A stretch of DNA of 64,000 bases from Corvus cornix cornix (taxonomy: Eukaryota > Chordata > Aves > Passeriformes > Corvidae), in the NCBI RefSeq assembly GCF_000738735.6, contig NC_046339.1, positions 19,023,714-19,087,713 of the forward strand. The letters are read 5' to 3'. Each line of letters starts with the position of its first letter. Position 1 is the stretch's first letter. The position numbers and the translations under genes were made by a program. Under the pieces are notes generated by a model. That model saw nothing but the letters and a program-made list of their open reading frames with translations. It was not told where the DNA came from and ran no database searches. Shown here piece after piece: positions 12,601-24,574 of the stretch.

Positions 12601-14140
12601 GAGATGTAAGAATTATGAGTTAATGTTCACAGATCAAGATATGTGAAGGTTTTGGGGGTCAAACACATTACCTCCTGGTGCATTCAGGATCATTGCAGTG
12701 CATTTATTTACTCTAGAAACATCTGAGTGCTCTGACTTAAAAGACTTTAGGAGAGCGGAATAAAGCAAAAGTTAATGAAAATAAAACATTCACTTCTGAA
12801 GACTGTACATCATGAAATATTCATAGTTGTTCTGCAGACAGGACATAGTATATGGAGAGGAGTAAATAATTTTGTTGCAGAATTGCAGCTTGATGTATGC
12901 TGATTAACACTGGAATGTAATTGTTTGACATAATCAGAAGGGATAATATTTTGGGATAGCAGATATGTATGGTTTTGACCGAAAACATCGATTCCTAAAG
13001 ATGAGAGTGTCCTGCCAGCATTCTGTGGGGTCCCTGCTGGTGACTAGGTTGAGAATTAGAATAGTACATTACTGTTTCATTTCTTTTACAAATATTTTCA
13101 CCGTGAGAAACATGTGCTACTTTAAATGTTTTGAATACACTCAGCATCCTGTCCTGGTTTTAACTCTGTTTCTTGCTACCACTCATTAAAATGATTTTTA
13201 GTAGGATTAGTTGTCATGTTTCAAAAATAAGTAATTATCTTTAATTTTTTTTTTCTGGAAGGATTGCCCAACTTCAGGTGCTCTGCTACTTTAGACTGCT
13301 GTTAAATAGGACCATTAGTCTCACCTGGCTTCTTCCTTTCTTTTCCTCTCAGCTCAATTACAGGTTGTCAGTGCTGAAAGAAATGCTCTTGGTGGTGGAG
13401 TGGTATAGAGGGAAGTGTTAGCACCTGCTCTTAACCGAGTTCCTGACTTCTTCCTGCTGCACAAACCCACGTGGTTTTAGAGAAGAGCTTGATATGTATC
13501 AAAGTTGTCTCATCCCCACTTGTCTGAAATTCAGCTCAGTGGGTATTAGGCTGGAATATTGTGTCACTTCAGGTGCTGAAATGCTTTGTTATATCTTGTG
13601 TGGTTGTTTAGAGATGTCATTTTTTTTTCCTCTCATATAGTCTAGATTGTCAACAAGCTATGCTGCAATAAAAATGCACTGGGATGGATTTATTTTGCTA
13701 CTCTAAAGGAAATTGCAGTACAGCTAATTTGCAAATGAATATATTTAGAGATTCTTCTGTTCAAATTTTGTAGTATTGATTTCACAAGTCCTTGTTCAGG
13801 GTATTCTTTTGAACCAGGAGGAAAGTGAAGAGGCAGTAATTGCAACTGTGATGATCTGTGGTTAATTTGAAACACTTTCAAAAACACTTTAAAAGGCTTC
13901 TGAAAATCGAGGTGAGTTGGTGATAAAATACCAAAGTTGCTTATGAAAATGACATTTAGAAACCTGAAACATCTGGAATGCAGACTTTTAAATGTGCTTC
14001 TCTTACCTTCAAAAAGGTTTTGGCACAGAGCTATAAACACAGAATTAATTTTCCAAACTGTGGACTCTAAAATAATTTGTATATACCTAAAAAACTTATA
14101 AAATGTAAGCAATGTTATCTAATGCCTTTCTTTGTTTCAG

Positions 14141-14362
14141 AGCTATCTGAGGTCTGATCATGGATGCATTCAGAGTTGCCAGAGTTCAGTGGCCTGTGGG
14201 GATTTTGCAGCAGAAGGGATAAAGAAGGGAGTGTACTGTTTTGTCATGCTCTTTGCTTCCTCACTAAGCTTCCTTTTAGTCCTGTCTTCTGATAAGTATC
14301 TTAAACAGAACATTCCTAATGAAGGGACTGAGCCCCAGGTGACAGAGGTTCCTATGGCTGCT
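14141..14362 (+). other. Weak candidate exon, unrecognised
   Basis: A good acceptor (cctttctttgtttcag) ends at 14140. Possible donors follow at 14339 (ccccag then gtgaca) and 14363 (gctgctg then gtgagc). One frame is open across the whole segment and predicts a roughly 20-residue hydrophobic stretch in its middle (FVMLFASSLSFLLVL). In another frame an ATG at 14160 has purines at -3 and +4 but meets a stop after 20 codons. I recognise no protein family. Chance is a real alternative, because frames of about 80 codons are common in this window. Confidence 0.15.
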
Positions 14363-16230
14363 GGTGAGCCTGGTTCTTTTGGTTAGGCTGGAAGAGATAA
14401 GGAACCCAGGCTCCAGTAAAACTGCTGTGTAAGCTCACACCAAGTTCGTGCAATCCATTCAGTGAAGTTCATTGAACAGAAGTTAGGAAATCAAGTAAGT
14501 GGTAAATTTAAGCTCCCTGTGGCCCAGCACTGAAAAAAAGACTCCATTATTTGTTTTTAAATGAATATCAAACTTGCATTATTTTATCAGATAAACAATA
14601 ATGTTCTTAGCAAAACAAGCATGTGTTTATTGGAAATTAGGGTGTATTTGAAGGTAAGGCTGGGTCTGCTTAGGACTGTTACTCTGGCAAATTATTCGTC
14701 ACTGTAAATGCTCCCTGGGGTAGAAGGGAAAGCAGTGCATGTGGTGAGTTCCTGTTACATTGAGATGCATTTTAAAAATGACAGTTATTTGCACGGAAGT
14801 ATAAAGTTTTATAATCCCTATATTTGATCATTTATTTTTAATGAAACAGATGTGTTGTTAATGCTTTGCTGTGAATGTGCTGATAGTGAAACAGCAATAG
14901 CCATGGTGAGTTATGTGTGTGTGTTAGGGCAGAAAATCTGCTCAGAATGTGTTATATTTCTTCCTTCTCCTTGGTTACCTCCCTCAGATTATTCAATTTT
15001 TAAATGTTCCTTTTTTTAACTACTTCTTCCCAAAAGTATCCTGTATACTTCCTGCAAGTCTGCATTGTATCATTCTAGTTCATCTGTTGACTTTGAAAAC
15101 AGGGGGTGAGGAGACCTCACTCAGAGTTTTAGAAAGTAAATTATGATTTTGGCCTTTTCTTTTTTAGAGCACAAATGATACCTTCTGTGGAGCCTGGTTT
15201 GTTTCTTTTCTTCTGGGCCTCTTTTTGTTGCTTTTAAAAACTTCATTGGGAGTTTGAGGTTATCCCAAGCACTTGGGGGAAGACTTGAGGATGTGTATAC
15301 TCAGTTGGGTGTGTACTTTTCCAGTGGCACAATCTGGCTTCAAATATTACAGGCTTTACAAAATCACTTATATGACATTTATTCACCAATACATATTTTT
15401 GACTTGCAGACTTGACCATCAATCTCCTATTTTTCTAAGTCCTGTGAAAACTTAGCAGAATTCTTCAGTTACTACATCAGTAACCTTTTCTGCTTTGCTC
15501 AGTGCATATACATGACAGACTTCAAGAACTTCCATGTTCTGTTAATTCACTTTAAAATTAAGTACTTTAATATTCACATTCAGCATAAATATAGGCCATT
15601 AGTTGACTCAAGCAAATACAGCCACAAGGGTGAAGTTTCTCTTAATATTAAGTTGTTATACAGAAAAGTCACTAAGCTCATCTAGGTCCTTCAAGTAAGC
15701 CAAACTAAAATGTGAATATTTATTACTTCTAAAATGTCACTTCCATTTATGAAGGGACTCAGAGTATCTTTGTTTCACAGCAAGCAGGTAAAGACAGTGA
15801 GCTGCCCTTAGGTGTTAGCTGAAGTTCTTGGCTGTATTTGTATGAAATTAGTTGTGAGTGTGCAATAATTTGCTTTATGCCCACTAAAATAGATGCATCT
15901 GAGGTGCCACTTCAAACATCATTAAGGTATGGAATACCCATCTTGTCTTTTCTCTTTTTGTTGAAGTTACTTATAGGTGGGCATAAATACACAGGGTAAG
16001 TGGTGAAATATAAATAATTATGCGACCAATCCAAAATCAGGGGTTTTCACAACAGTAATAAAGCCCTGCCAGCCCAGAGGCTTGACAGCTATTGATTCTG
16101 ACTTTTATAAGTAACTCAATTTTGCCTCTTACATTGAGGACTTGGAACTGTATCTGCAATTATTTCCAGGTCCAAACCACACTTAACCAGAAATAGTATT
16201 TTTGTTGAAAAGCTGCACTTTGATATGTAG

Positions 16231-16302
16231 GCTTTATTTCAGCCCTACTGAAATCAATAGGACCTTTTTCTGGTGACCTCAGTAAGGATTGGACTGGGCC
16301 CA
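16231..16302. repeat. Possible ancient amniote CR1/L3-type tail
   Basis: The segment has the pattern I associate with old amniote interspersed repeats: a ctgaaatcaataggac-like block, a nearby gacctcagtaagg block and a ggactgggccca ending. Similar 'attgacttcaatggga ... ggattgggccc' tails occur widely in turtle, crocodile and bird DNA at the ends of CR1/L3-like elements. This copy is heavily decayed, and the call rests on recall without an alignment. Confidence 0.3.
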
Positions 16303-17013
16303 TAATTTACGCTTGCAAGTAATTGTGGCCACAAAATCATATCTACAGAAATGGAGGCAATCCTTCAAAACCAGGCTAACTTCTGCTTGTCAGGGTTTTT
16401 TTGGAAGGGAATTCAGTAACTGGCTATGGTTTATCCTTTGGGGTTACCAGAAGCACAGTAATTTTCAGAGGTTGTTGGGTCAGGGTGACATGATCTATGG
16501 TTGCTTCCTTGAAAGGAAAGCTTTCTCTAGGGTAAAGAGGAGTTCTGCTTCATTGTGCCTGCTGTGATGAGTCATAGGGAGAGAAACTGCCCCTTTAGGG
16601 TAGATGTGAGTGTTCTCTAGCTATGACCTGAGCTTTCTGTTTGCAAACCTGTCAGTCCACAGAGCAGTTGATTCTCTCTTGCAAACAGCACCGTAACTGG
16701 CTCAGGTGTGATCAAAGGTAAGGGGAAAATGACTCCTGCTTTTAACAGAAACAAGGTGGATTTTGTTCTCTGAATCCTCTCCCCACAAATTCAATCATGA
16801 AACTGTAAGGATGTTGGTTGTAGATTTAGCTGGCAGACACCAAATATTTGCAGAAACAGAAGAAAAGCCTTAATGTGCAGATTTAAATGTTTGCAAGACA
16901 AAAATCCAGTCTATTTCTAATAGATTGTTTACCCCAGATGAACTAGAAACTGATTGACAACTTGAAGTCATACTCCAGAAAATATTTGAAGTATTTCTTT
17001 ATTCTCAAGTAGA

Positions 17014-17043
17014 ACTTTATTTAGAAACACTTTATTTAGAAAC
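17014..17043. repeat. Perfect 15-bp tandem duplication
   Basis: The unit actttatttagaaac occurs twice back to back (17014-17028 and 17029-17043) with no mismatch. It is a small local duplication in AT-rich DNA with no evident function. Confidence 0.95.
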
Positions 17044-18613
17044 ATGCTCTGGTGGAAATTTCAAGGTTTATAAATGACCTTTAATCCAAGGATACAGGAT
17101 CATTGAAAGAGACAAATGGTTTGATACCTCCTACGTGGTGCAGTAGAAGGAAGTACAGTTGGACAAGATACACCTTCTTTGTAAAATACAGTTGGCCTGC
17201 AGCTGGAAGGCAGCATCATGACTGTAGCATTAGGACTGATGCTTTCCAGTGAACTGTAGCCTTTATGATCTTGATAGTTCAGGAGGACTTCACGGTGAAA
17301 TGTTTAACCTCTAGGCTGAACTACTATAAATGTCTTCTTTAAAAAATATTTTAAAATTACATTGCAAGCTAGTGGAAGGAACTTAAATGCTCTAAACTGC
17401 AGAAACACCTGCAGTTTTCTTTGCTGCTTGCCTGCATTAATTCCAATCACGTAAGAGAAGTGGCACTGCCTTCTTCTACAGTGAATAAATAACTCTGTCG
17501 GTGATAGGATTTCTGGAGATTTATTTTCTTTGCAAACACTCAGTGTTCACGAGCTTGTAACTGGAATGACTTTCATCATACTTGCTGTTTCTAAGTTGAT
17601 TTGTAATTAATACTGGCAAGCCTGAAGATACGGTCCTTTGTACCTTGGTTGATGCAAATCAGATTCTGCTTTGCCTTGTGGGAGATTTTTGTGTGTTTTC
17701 GTATTGCTCTTTGCTTGTTCACAGCTGTGAAGGATATAACCTTGGAAGTAGTCCAGTGGTTGTTTACATAATGGCATGATGTGGTTTTCACCCAGCTCAT
17801 GTAGGTGGGGAAGTCAATACCTATAGATTATTTAATCGATAGTTTCTCCTGTCTCAGTTTTCAAAGATCAGTTAAATCTATGGTGCTATCTTTAGTTGTG
17901 GTAATTAGAGTGATGAATATATAGTTTTAAATTATTATCTTTTCTGAAAATTACTACTTTTTTCTGAAAATGTCACTCTTAAAAATAATTTAGGTAGCAA
18001 TGCCTAAATGTATATTTAAATATCATTCAGACGTGAAGCATCAATTAAAGATGGCTTCTTCCCTAACCAACATGCAGAAGAAGGAAACCAGGACGGCCCT
18101 TTTAGATGGAAAAGATTGGTCCCTGACATCCAGCTCTAACTCTGTCAGGGAATTTAACAGAGTTTGCCAGATAAAAAATATTTAAGTCTTGCAGGCTTTG
18201 GAGTTAAATGTGATTAAGAAGCTACATTTCAAACCAAAATGCTACGCCCACTTCAAATCTATCTTCAAATATATCGTGGCAAAATAGTGATACTGTATTC
18301 GCCTGTCTTGAAATGCCTTTAGTGTACTCATCACTGTTATCTCCTACCCTCTTTGGGAAAAGACTCACCTGAGAGAGAGAAAAAGCCTGTGAGACTACTA
18401 AATAGTTCCAAAAAACTGAACAGAGAAGTTTTAGCATATCTCTTCTTCTATATGTCACTGCTAGGAATAATTTTGGGATTCCATTCCAGGATGTATTCAG
18501 ATTCCTGAAAGGTTTGAAAAGTACATTGCAGTGTTTCACAGTAATGGAGAAGATGAGCCTTGGATGTCTTTGAAAGAGTTTAGGGAAGAGACTGAGTGTG
18601 GCAGTCATGAAGC

Positions 18614-19281
18614 TCAGTGTGATGAAGGACAATAAATCCTTGAAGGTGTGTGGAGATGGTGACTCTGGGAAGGAGTCATCAAAGTCTGTTCCAGCGAAGG
18701 AGCTGCTCTTCCTGCCTGCATAGAGGCACAATCATCTCTGTGCTTATCCTGAGGTATGTGGAAATAAGCCCCAATGTGCTCAGTGCCTCCGTACAGGACC
18801 ACATTCCCAAGCTCAGATGGATCAGGAACAGTGGCAGCACAATACTGCAGTAGCACAGTTAGCTCTGTCTTGTGTCCTTCAGGACATTGTGAAATTGCAT
18901 TTGCAGTTTCCAGATTCTCGGTTTCAGATTCTGACTCCCAAATCCCATGAGGCCAAAGGAGGGAAGTGCAGGGAGCCTGCCGTGCTGTGCAGCCATAGAG
19001 GAAAGATCCATCAGGTCCCATAACTTGGTGCTCTCTGGACTCTGCTTGTCTGGAGGCACCAGGGCTGGGACCCCATAGTCCCCTTTTGGGGTTTGCTTTA
19101 GGATTTTCCTCACAGCTTTGTGTGTTCAGGCAGGGCAGGGTAGCAAAGGGTACATTGAGGAGCTGTGTTACCAAATCCTGGGAAGGGTTTTCCAGATACA
19201 AGAAACCAGAGACATAAGGTCCAATGGTTTCTCCTGACCATTTTAACTCTTTGGTTCCCAAGTGCATCTTTCTGAATTTGG
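18614..19281 (-). other. Candidate terminal coding exon on the minus strand, protein unrecognised
   Basis: Read leftward, a strong acceptor (cttttatgtctttgcag) ends at 19282. The frame then stays open for about 222 codons to a TGA at 18614-18616, with an ATG at 19265-19267. This is the longest ATG-started ORF outside the CpG island, and it begins within a few codons of a good acceptor. The translation has balanced composition with several tyrosines in acidic or hydrophobic settings (SGFLYLEN, VVLYGGTE), no predicted signal peptide and no repeats. I recognise no family. Two further minus-strand exon-like segments lie just upstream in this orientation (20450-20482 and 21112-21426), but their phases do not join simply. 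A second frame from the same acceptor also stays open for about 57 codons, which weakens the case. Confidence 0.25.
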
Positions 19282-20449
19282 CTGCAAAGACATAAAAGGT
19301 CAGGTTAAGCAGTCCCAGAGCAACAGTTCAGTGACTTGGGGGTTGGGCTTTTTTTGGTTGGTTGGGGTCTTTTCCACAGACTGGCTTAAGGAAATTTTAG
19401 AAAAATTATTAGTAGTCTATCAGCCAGTTTGGTTAAAACAAACACAAAATGGATTAAGCATTCGAGCTGTGGAATTGATCTCTGTGGGCAGTTCTTACAG
19501 CATGTGCTTTGAAGAGAAATGTGCTGTCAAATGTGGCTATGCTGTAGTTTGGGGAAGGGACCTGCACCCAGCATTTAAACACGTTTTTCTCTTTTTTTCC
19601 CCCTTGTTTCTAATGGGAAATTAATTCAGCACAACTTTTTCTATTTCTCACTGTGCATAGTTAAACTGGTCTGTAGAGGGTATGTGTACCAGGCTGGCTT
19701 CCTGCGGCAGAACTAATCCAATCATTTATGAGTTTAACAGATGTTTTTGCTTTTCAGGCCAGGTGTAATCTCATGCACCTTTTTTGTAATTCTTCCCTGG
19801 AGTAAATGCTAGCTAGGCTAATGGCCAAAAATTTAATTACCTTTTTTCTTTTTTTCTCTGTTTTCCTTCTAGATGTGGGTAGTGTCACTTTACATCAGAC
19901 TTCCCCTCTTTTAGGAACGGTACAATGATGCATCTGTTCGTATTTTGTGCAGAAAATGATCACTGACTACTTTTCCTTTGCAATGGCGTTTACTGAGTTG
20001 ATTGTGTTTGGCACACTGGTGGGCTTTGGTCATGGAGAAAGATTTATATCTATTTCTTTATATTTTTTGTATATCCTAATGGAAGTGTTCTTCTGTTGTA
20101 TGATACTACTGTCTGCTTACTCTGCCAAGGATTAATTAATCGTTTCTTTACCCTGGTTTTACTCTGAAGTCAATGTAAAACTTGGGTCAGAAGTGGGCTA
20201 GAAAGGAAGACATCAGGGCTACAGACAGTGAAGGAACACTGAGAGGGGCACAGTTGGTCTTTGGGAAGCCTTCATACCTCTCATTCACTCATAATGGGGC
20301 CGTGTGGCTGCTCATTGACTGTACCAGTAGTTTGACCAGGGAAAAAAAAAGTAATGATAGCAAGAGAAGTATTGGACTGTTGGGAGGCAGGAGTGGTGCC
20401 TTGGGGATCCCTGTTAGGACTGGATCGATAAAGCTGTCATGTGACTTAC

Positions 20450-20482
20450 CTGGAAGGAGAAGCTGGCATGCCAATAAAACTT
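20450..20482 (-). other. Candidate 33-nt micro-exon, minus strand
   Basis: Read leftward, an acceptor (aatgtcttctag) with a consensus-like branch point (ctgat) is followed by 33 nt and then a near-perfect donor (ttccag then gtaagtca). The length is a multiple of three, so the exon would be phase-neutral. Joined in phase to the 18614-19281 segment it would add a short leucine-rich stretch. The donor is among the best minus-strand donors I saw in the window. Whether it is used is unknown. Confidence 0.2.
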
Positions 20483-21111
20483 CTAGAAGACATTAAATCA
20501 GGATAACTGTGCACCAGTGTCAGGCTGTACGGAGGTTAGAATATGGACAAATGATAACAAAAGCCTGCAAGACACATAAGACATGAAAATATTGCCCATG
20601 GAGTCTGGAAATCCTCTGTTTGTCTTTTCCCATGCCATACCTCAGATAACTGTAAAACTTAAATGGAATAGACCACAGTTTGTCAACTTTGCTGGAAAAA
20701 GCAAACTGCCAGTACCAGAAAGGGTTTCATTTGATACTGAATGTGAGTGTTTTGCTATAGAACTTTCTTGCAGAGCTGTGGTGGGCCAGGGAAGGGGAGT
20801 TTTCAACTCTTGTCTATGCATGCAGAAGCACTGGAAAACATGGTAATTCCATTAGCCAGACTGCCTCTAGCCAATCCAGCTGATTTTGCTGGAGAGAGGA
20901 AGTGTATGCACTGTGCTGGCTGTGGGTTTGTACCTAAAAATAGTTCATGGCTGTGATTACATAGGCACAATTAAGCAGAACAAAAAGCTATAATTGTCAT
21001 ACTGGCAAAATGATTCTGTGAAGAGCTGGCATTGCTTGGTTTAGGAAACAAATTCTAGGTGGTTTGATTCACTACTATTTTTAACTCAGTTTACATAATG
21101 AGCTACGGTCC

Positions 21112-21426
21112 CTAAATGAAAATCTTGGTTCTGCTGGCTCCAAACAGACTGGTACTTTCGGAAGCGGATCCAGCATTTTGGTAGTTCTGGTTTGCTCTGT
21201 AGAAATCTGTTTCTAGTTGATGTTCAACCACATTAGTTAGGAATTTAAAGGTAAGTAGTGTGTCAGTACATGTCTGTGTTTCAAGCCCCAGATGTGAATC
21301 TGGTTCACTGAGGTTGGCAGATGTGCTCTCGTAGTGGGTCACCTGCTGCTGCAGCATCAGGCAGTGTGTGCCTGTCAGCCAAGGAGGGGACAGCTCTTCC
21401 TTGGGCTCACCTGAGGCCTGAGAGAC
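21112..21426 (-). other. Candidate coding segment on the minus strand, protein unrecognised
   Basis: Read leftward, an acceptor (ataccagatttttgcag) ends at 21427. One frame runs from it for about 104 codons to a TAG at 21112-21114; the other two frames stop early. The first half is rich in serine, proline, glutamate and glutamine (for example GEPKEELSPPWLTGTH), and the second half has several asparagines and tyrosines. A possible internal donor (cagcag then gtgacc) near 21342 would give an 84-nt exon in frame. I recognise no family. It could be an exon of the same hypothetical gene as the two segments to its left, or chance. Confidence 0.2.
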
Positions 21427-24400
21427 CTGCAAAAATCTGGTATGGTAAACTAACACCCTACGGAGTTTATTCATATCAACAAAACCAGCACCTATATTTC
21501 TAACACTTTTAACCATCTGGAATCTGAGCAAATATGTTCTCTAAAGGAGCAAGTGCAGCATTGTGGGGTTGCTGCTCTTACTGCAGGTACTCAGCTATCA
21601 GAGCAGCACAGCTTGGTTGTCTCTTATGTGCAAGAAAATTCATTGCCTGAACCAGTGTAAATTTGCAGGACGTGGCATTTTAAAATGTCAGTAAGTTAAG
21701 TGGGGTCTGTAAACATTCTAGGCAGGTTGTGGTTCCTTGGCTTATTGTTTGACCATTTTGAATGGAAACATCCGTGTGGTTTTATTACATCACTGTTTGA
21801 TTAATTACAGCCAGTTGAACACTAGATTACAGCACCAAGATACCGAAACACTGAAGAGCTTTTAGGAGAGAGAATTCTGAATACTGACAGAATTAAGTGT
21901 GGCATTTCCTGATTAAGAGTGCTGTGGTGCAGATGTTAACACTGCCACTGCTGATTAAAACAAATTGTAAATAACACTTGTAGAAAATTCAGTGAAAGCC
22001 GCAGTTGCCTTAGTGGTTTTTTCAATGACCAAATGTACCCATTTTAGAGGACACTTAAGGTTTCTATTGCTAACTTCAAAAAATGGAAATAGAATAGATT
22101 GCTGCTCAATCAGTACCTTAATTTCTCCAACAGCAAAAATCCTCAAGGTATTTAAGATGGAAATCCTGAGTCTCCCACAGCAATTTTTGGTTTAAACTTA
22201 AATTTTTTTATAAAGATTAGAAATACTAAGGGTCTCAAGGCACAGTAAAATTGTGGAGAGTCCAAGATATTTTTACTTGCCTCTCTAAAGCACAAATAGA
22301 ACTGTAAAGAGAGATTTATGCCTTGGCAGTATCTGGTCTGTCATTAGGGCCCTCTTCCCATGAGGCTGGACAGGATTTTTAAAACTGAAAGCATCCCAGC
22401 TCTGGTGAGAAATAGCAGTGCCTTTGAGCAACTCAGCCCATAGTAGCAGCCACCCAAGGGAGCCTGTGGCTCTGTAAATTTTCACTGCTTTGTTTGAAGA
22501 TTTTGGGCTGTACCTCAGCTCCCACTTTCATGAAAAGTGAATATGTAAATGTGGGGTTTGTCTCACTGCTAGAAGCCAAGTGTTACATAAAAAGCAGTTC
22601 AGAAAAACAATAACTTGAAGTTGACATTTGTTTGAAGAGAATGGAGATTATATGGGTGTGTAGTCCTAAAAATGCTGCATTTATTGCTGATTAAGAAATT
22701 CAGCATAATCAGATAATGCATGGTGCTGTGTGACTCCCCATACCAAGTCTAATTTGGTAATAATAATTAGGTAGGGAGTTGATCTGTTCAGTCTCAATGG
22801 CAGTGCCATGAAAGGAGGCAGTAAGTTTAATGTGTGAAACTAGTAAACTGTCAGGTGTTAAATTAAACAGCACAGCTCTCCTGCTGATGGGGATCTTAAC
22901 TTTTTAGTGGTGGATATAAAATAGGGTACAACTTGGGGTAGTTTTTCCATATATACCAATTTAAGTGTAATTGAGCAGCTGTGGCCTTGGGAAACACTGG
23001 TGTCAGAGATCAGAGCTGTTGGACTATGTGGTGCCTCCAGTGCAGAGTGCAAGGCATGGCAGATCAATGTCAAAATTGGATCATGCCAATATGGAAAGGC
23101 TGGGCTGTTAAGAAGTGTCACAGTCGTGTGCTGGGACAAGGTTTCAATCAGTGACAAACTTGGTCTTTTGCTGGAGTAGTAGTAACTTATTTAAAAGCTG
23201 TGCTTTAATAGCAAGACCATTTAAAATCCATCATATTTATTATATAGTTTTGATTTTTTTTGTCTGCTTTGATTCTTCTGTTCTTAATAAAAAAATCAGT
23301 TTTGAGTTTATTAGTGATAACAACTAATGCCTTAAATGCTTTCCCTCCATAAATAGAACATTGCAAATATATAAATAACTACATTGCTTTGATGCCTAGA
23401 TATGGTTGTGTCTTATAATTAATTCATTTCCCAATAAGAAAACCAATTTTAGAAAACAAGCTTTACTTGTCTGTATTTCTTCAAAGGAATTTAATTTCAC
23501 AGTAATTCAGTTATGTAACTGCAATTAATTCATTGTTAATGTTAATTAGAGTAAATATTTCTAAAATAATTGGATATCTTTAAGTGTTGCTAATGATTTT
23601 GATTATTTTACCTTCAGAATTTCTCACTTAGTCAGCACTTCAAATGAGTATGCCAAGAATATGTTCATGTTTTCTGCTTCTTCTTTTATTTTTTGGATTT
23701 CTTTTTTCTGTTTAATTTCTGTTCTCTTTTCTTCAACATTAGATCTAAAAAGTGTCAGCTATAACCAGGTGGTGTTTGACTATCTCCTATACACCCTTTT
23801 AACCTATTCTGTAGAGTTTTAAAACATTCATGCTGTAACATTGCCAAAGAGATCTGTGGGGGCTCATTTCTTCTTGTATTATTTACTGTTAGTGGAGCAA
23901 ACTGCAATATGTGAAATGGGACAGATGCCTTTTTATTTAGCATCAAAGCTTATCTTGTAAGTTTTAATTCTGTTTCAGGAAGAACTGTTTATGGTGATTT
24001 TTATTTATACAGTGCAGGTATGAGGGCAATGTGAGAACTGGGAAACGGCCTCAATTTCTCATTAAACCAGTTCCTGAGGTGAAGTATTTCCATAAATCTT
24101 TTAGTGTTAGGCTGAAATTCCTAACAGAAGAGGAATCTTATCAGTCTAATAAACGTGCTGTGGGATAGGTACGTAAGGCAGACTTAAAATCCTCCCTCAC
24201 TGCCTGATTTTCAAGCAGAGAACCAGCAGGCAAGAGGTGGCTCTGGCTGGTGCTGGGCAGAGCCATGCTGGTGGCGCCAGACTGGGCACCACTGTCAGTA
24301 GAAAGGTCCTGCAGTGCCAGGGGCTTGTGTTATGCACTGAAGGCACAGCAGGACTGGCAGCTGATTTGTTTGATGCTAATATTGGGGGGATGGCCAGCCC

Positions 24401-24551
24401 TGGGGCTTAGGCTGGAGTAAATTGCAGTAATTGTTCAGTCCCCAGATATTTTCTCCCACGTATCTCTGGGTGTGTCAAACACTATTAGTTTTGTGTTAGA
24501 TGACCCAGATTAATGATGTAATATAAACCCAATGAGGTATCACAGTGCCTC

Positions 24552-24574
24552 TTTTTTTTTTTTTTTTTTTTTTT
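24552..24574. repeat. Poly(T) tract, T23
   Basis: An uninterrupted run of 23 T. Neither flank shows a polyadenylation signal arrangement or other retrocopy evidence that I could recognise. Confidence 0.95.

Larger units (their letters stand above)
8361..16230. other. AT-rich intron-like DNA downstream of the island
   Basis: About 7.9 kb without a recognisable gene. ORFs are short; the longest, on the minus strand at 13690-14112, starts from a non-ATG codon and encodes lysine/phenylalanine-rich chance sequence. Two segments with paired splice-like signals at 9559-9634 and 14141-14362 are listed separately. I recognise no transposon. If the island promoter fires rightward, this is most simply its first intron. 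Confidence 0.55.

Noticed and set aside
13690..14112. 140-codon minus-strand open frame
   Set aside because: It begins at a non-ATG codon in AT-rich DNA, its composition looks random, and frames near this length are expected in 64 kb read in six frames.
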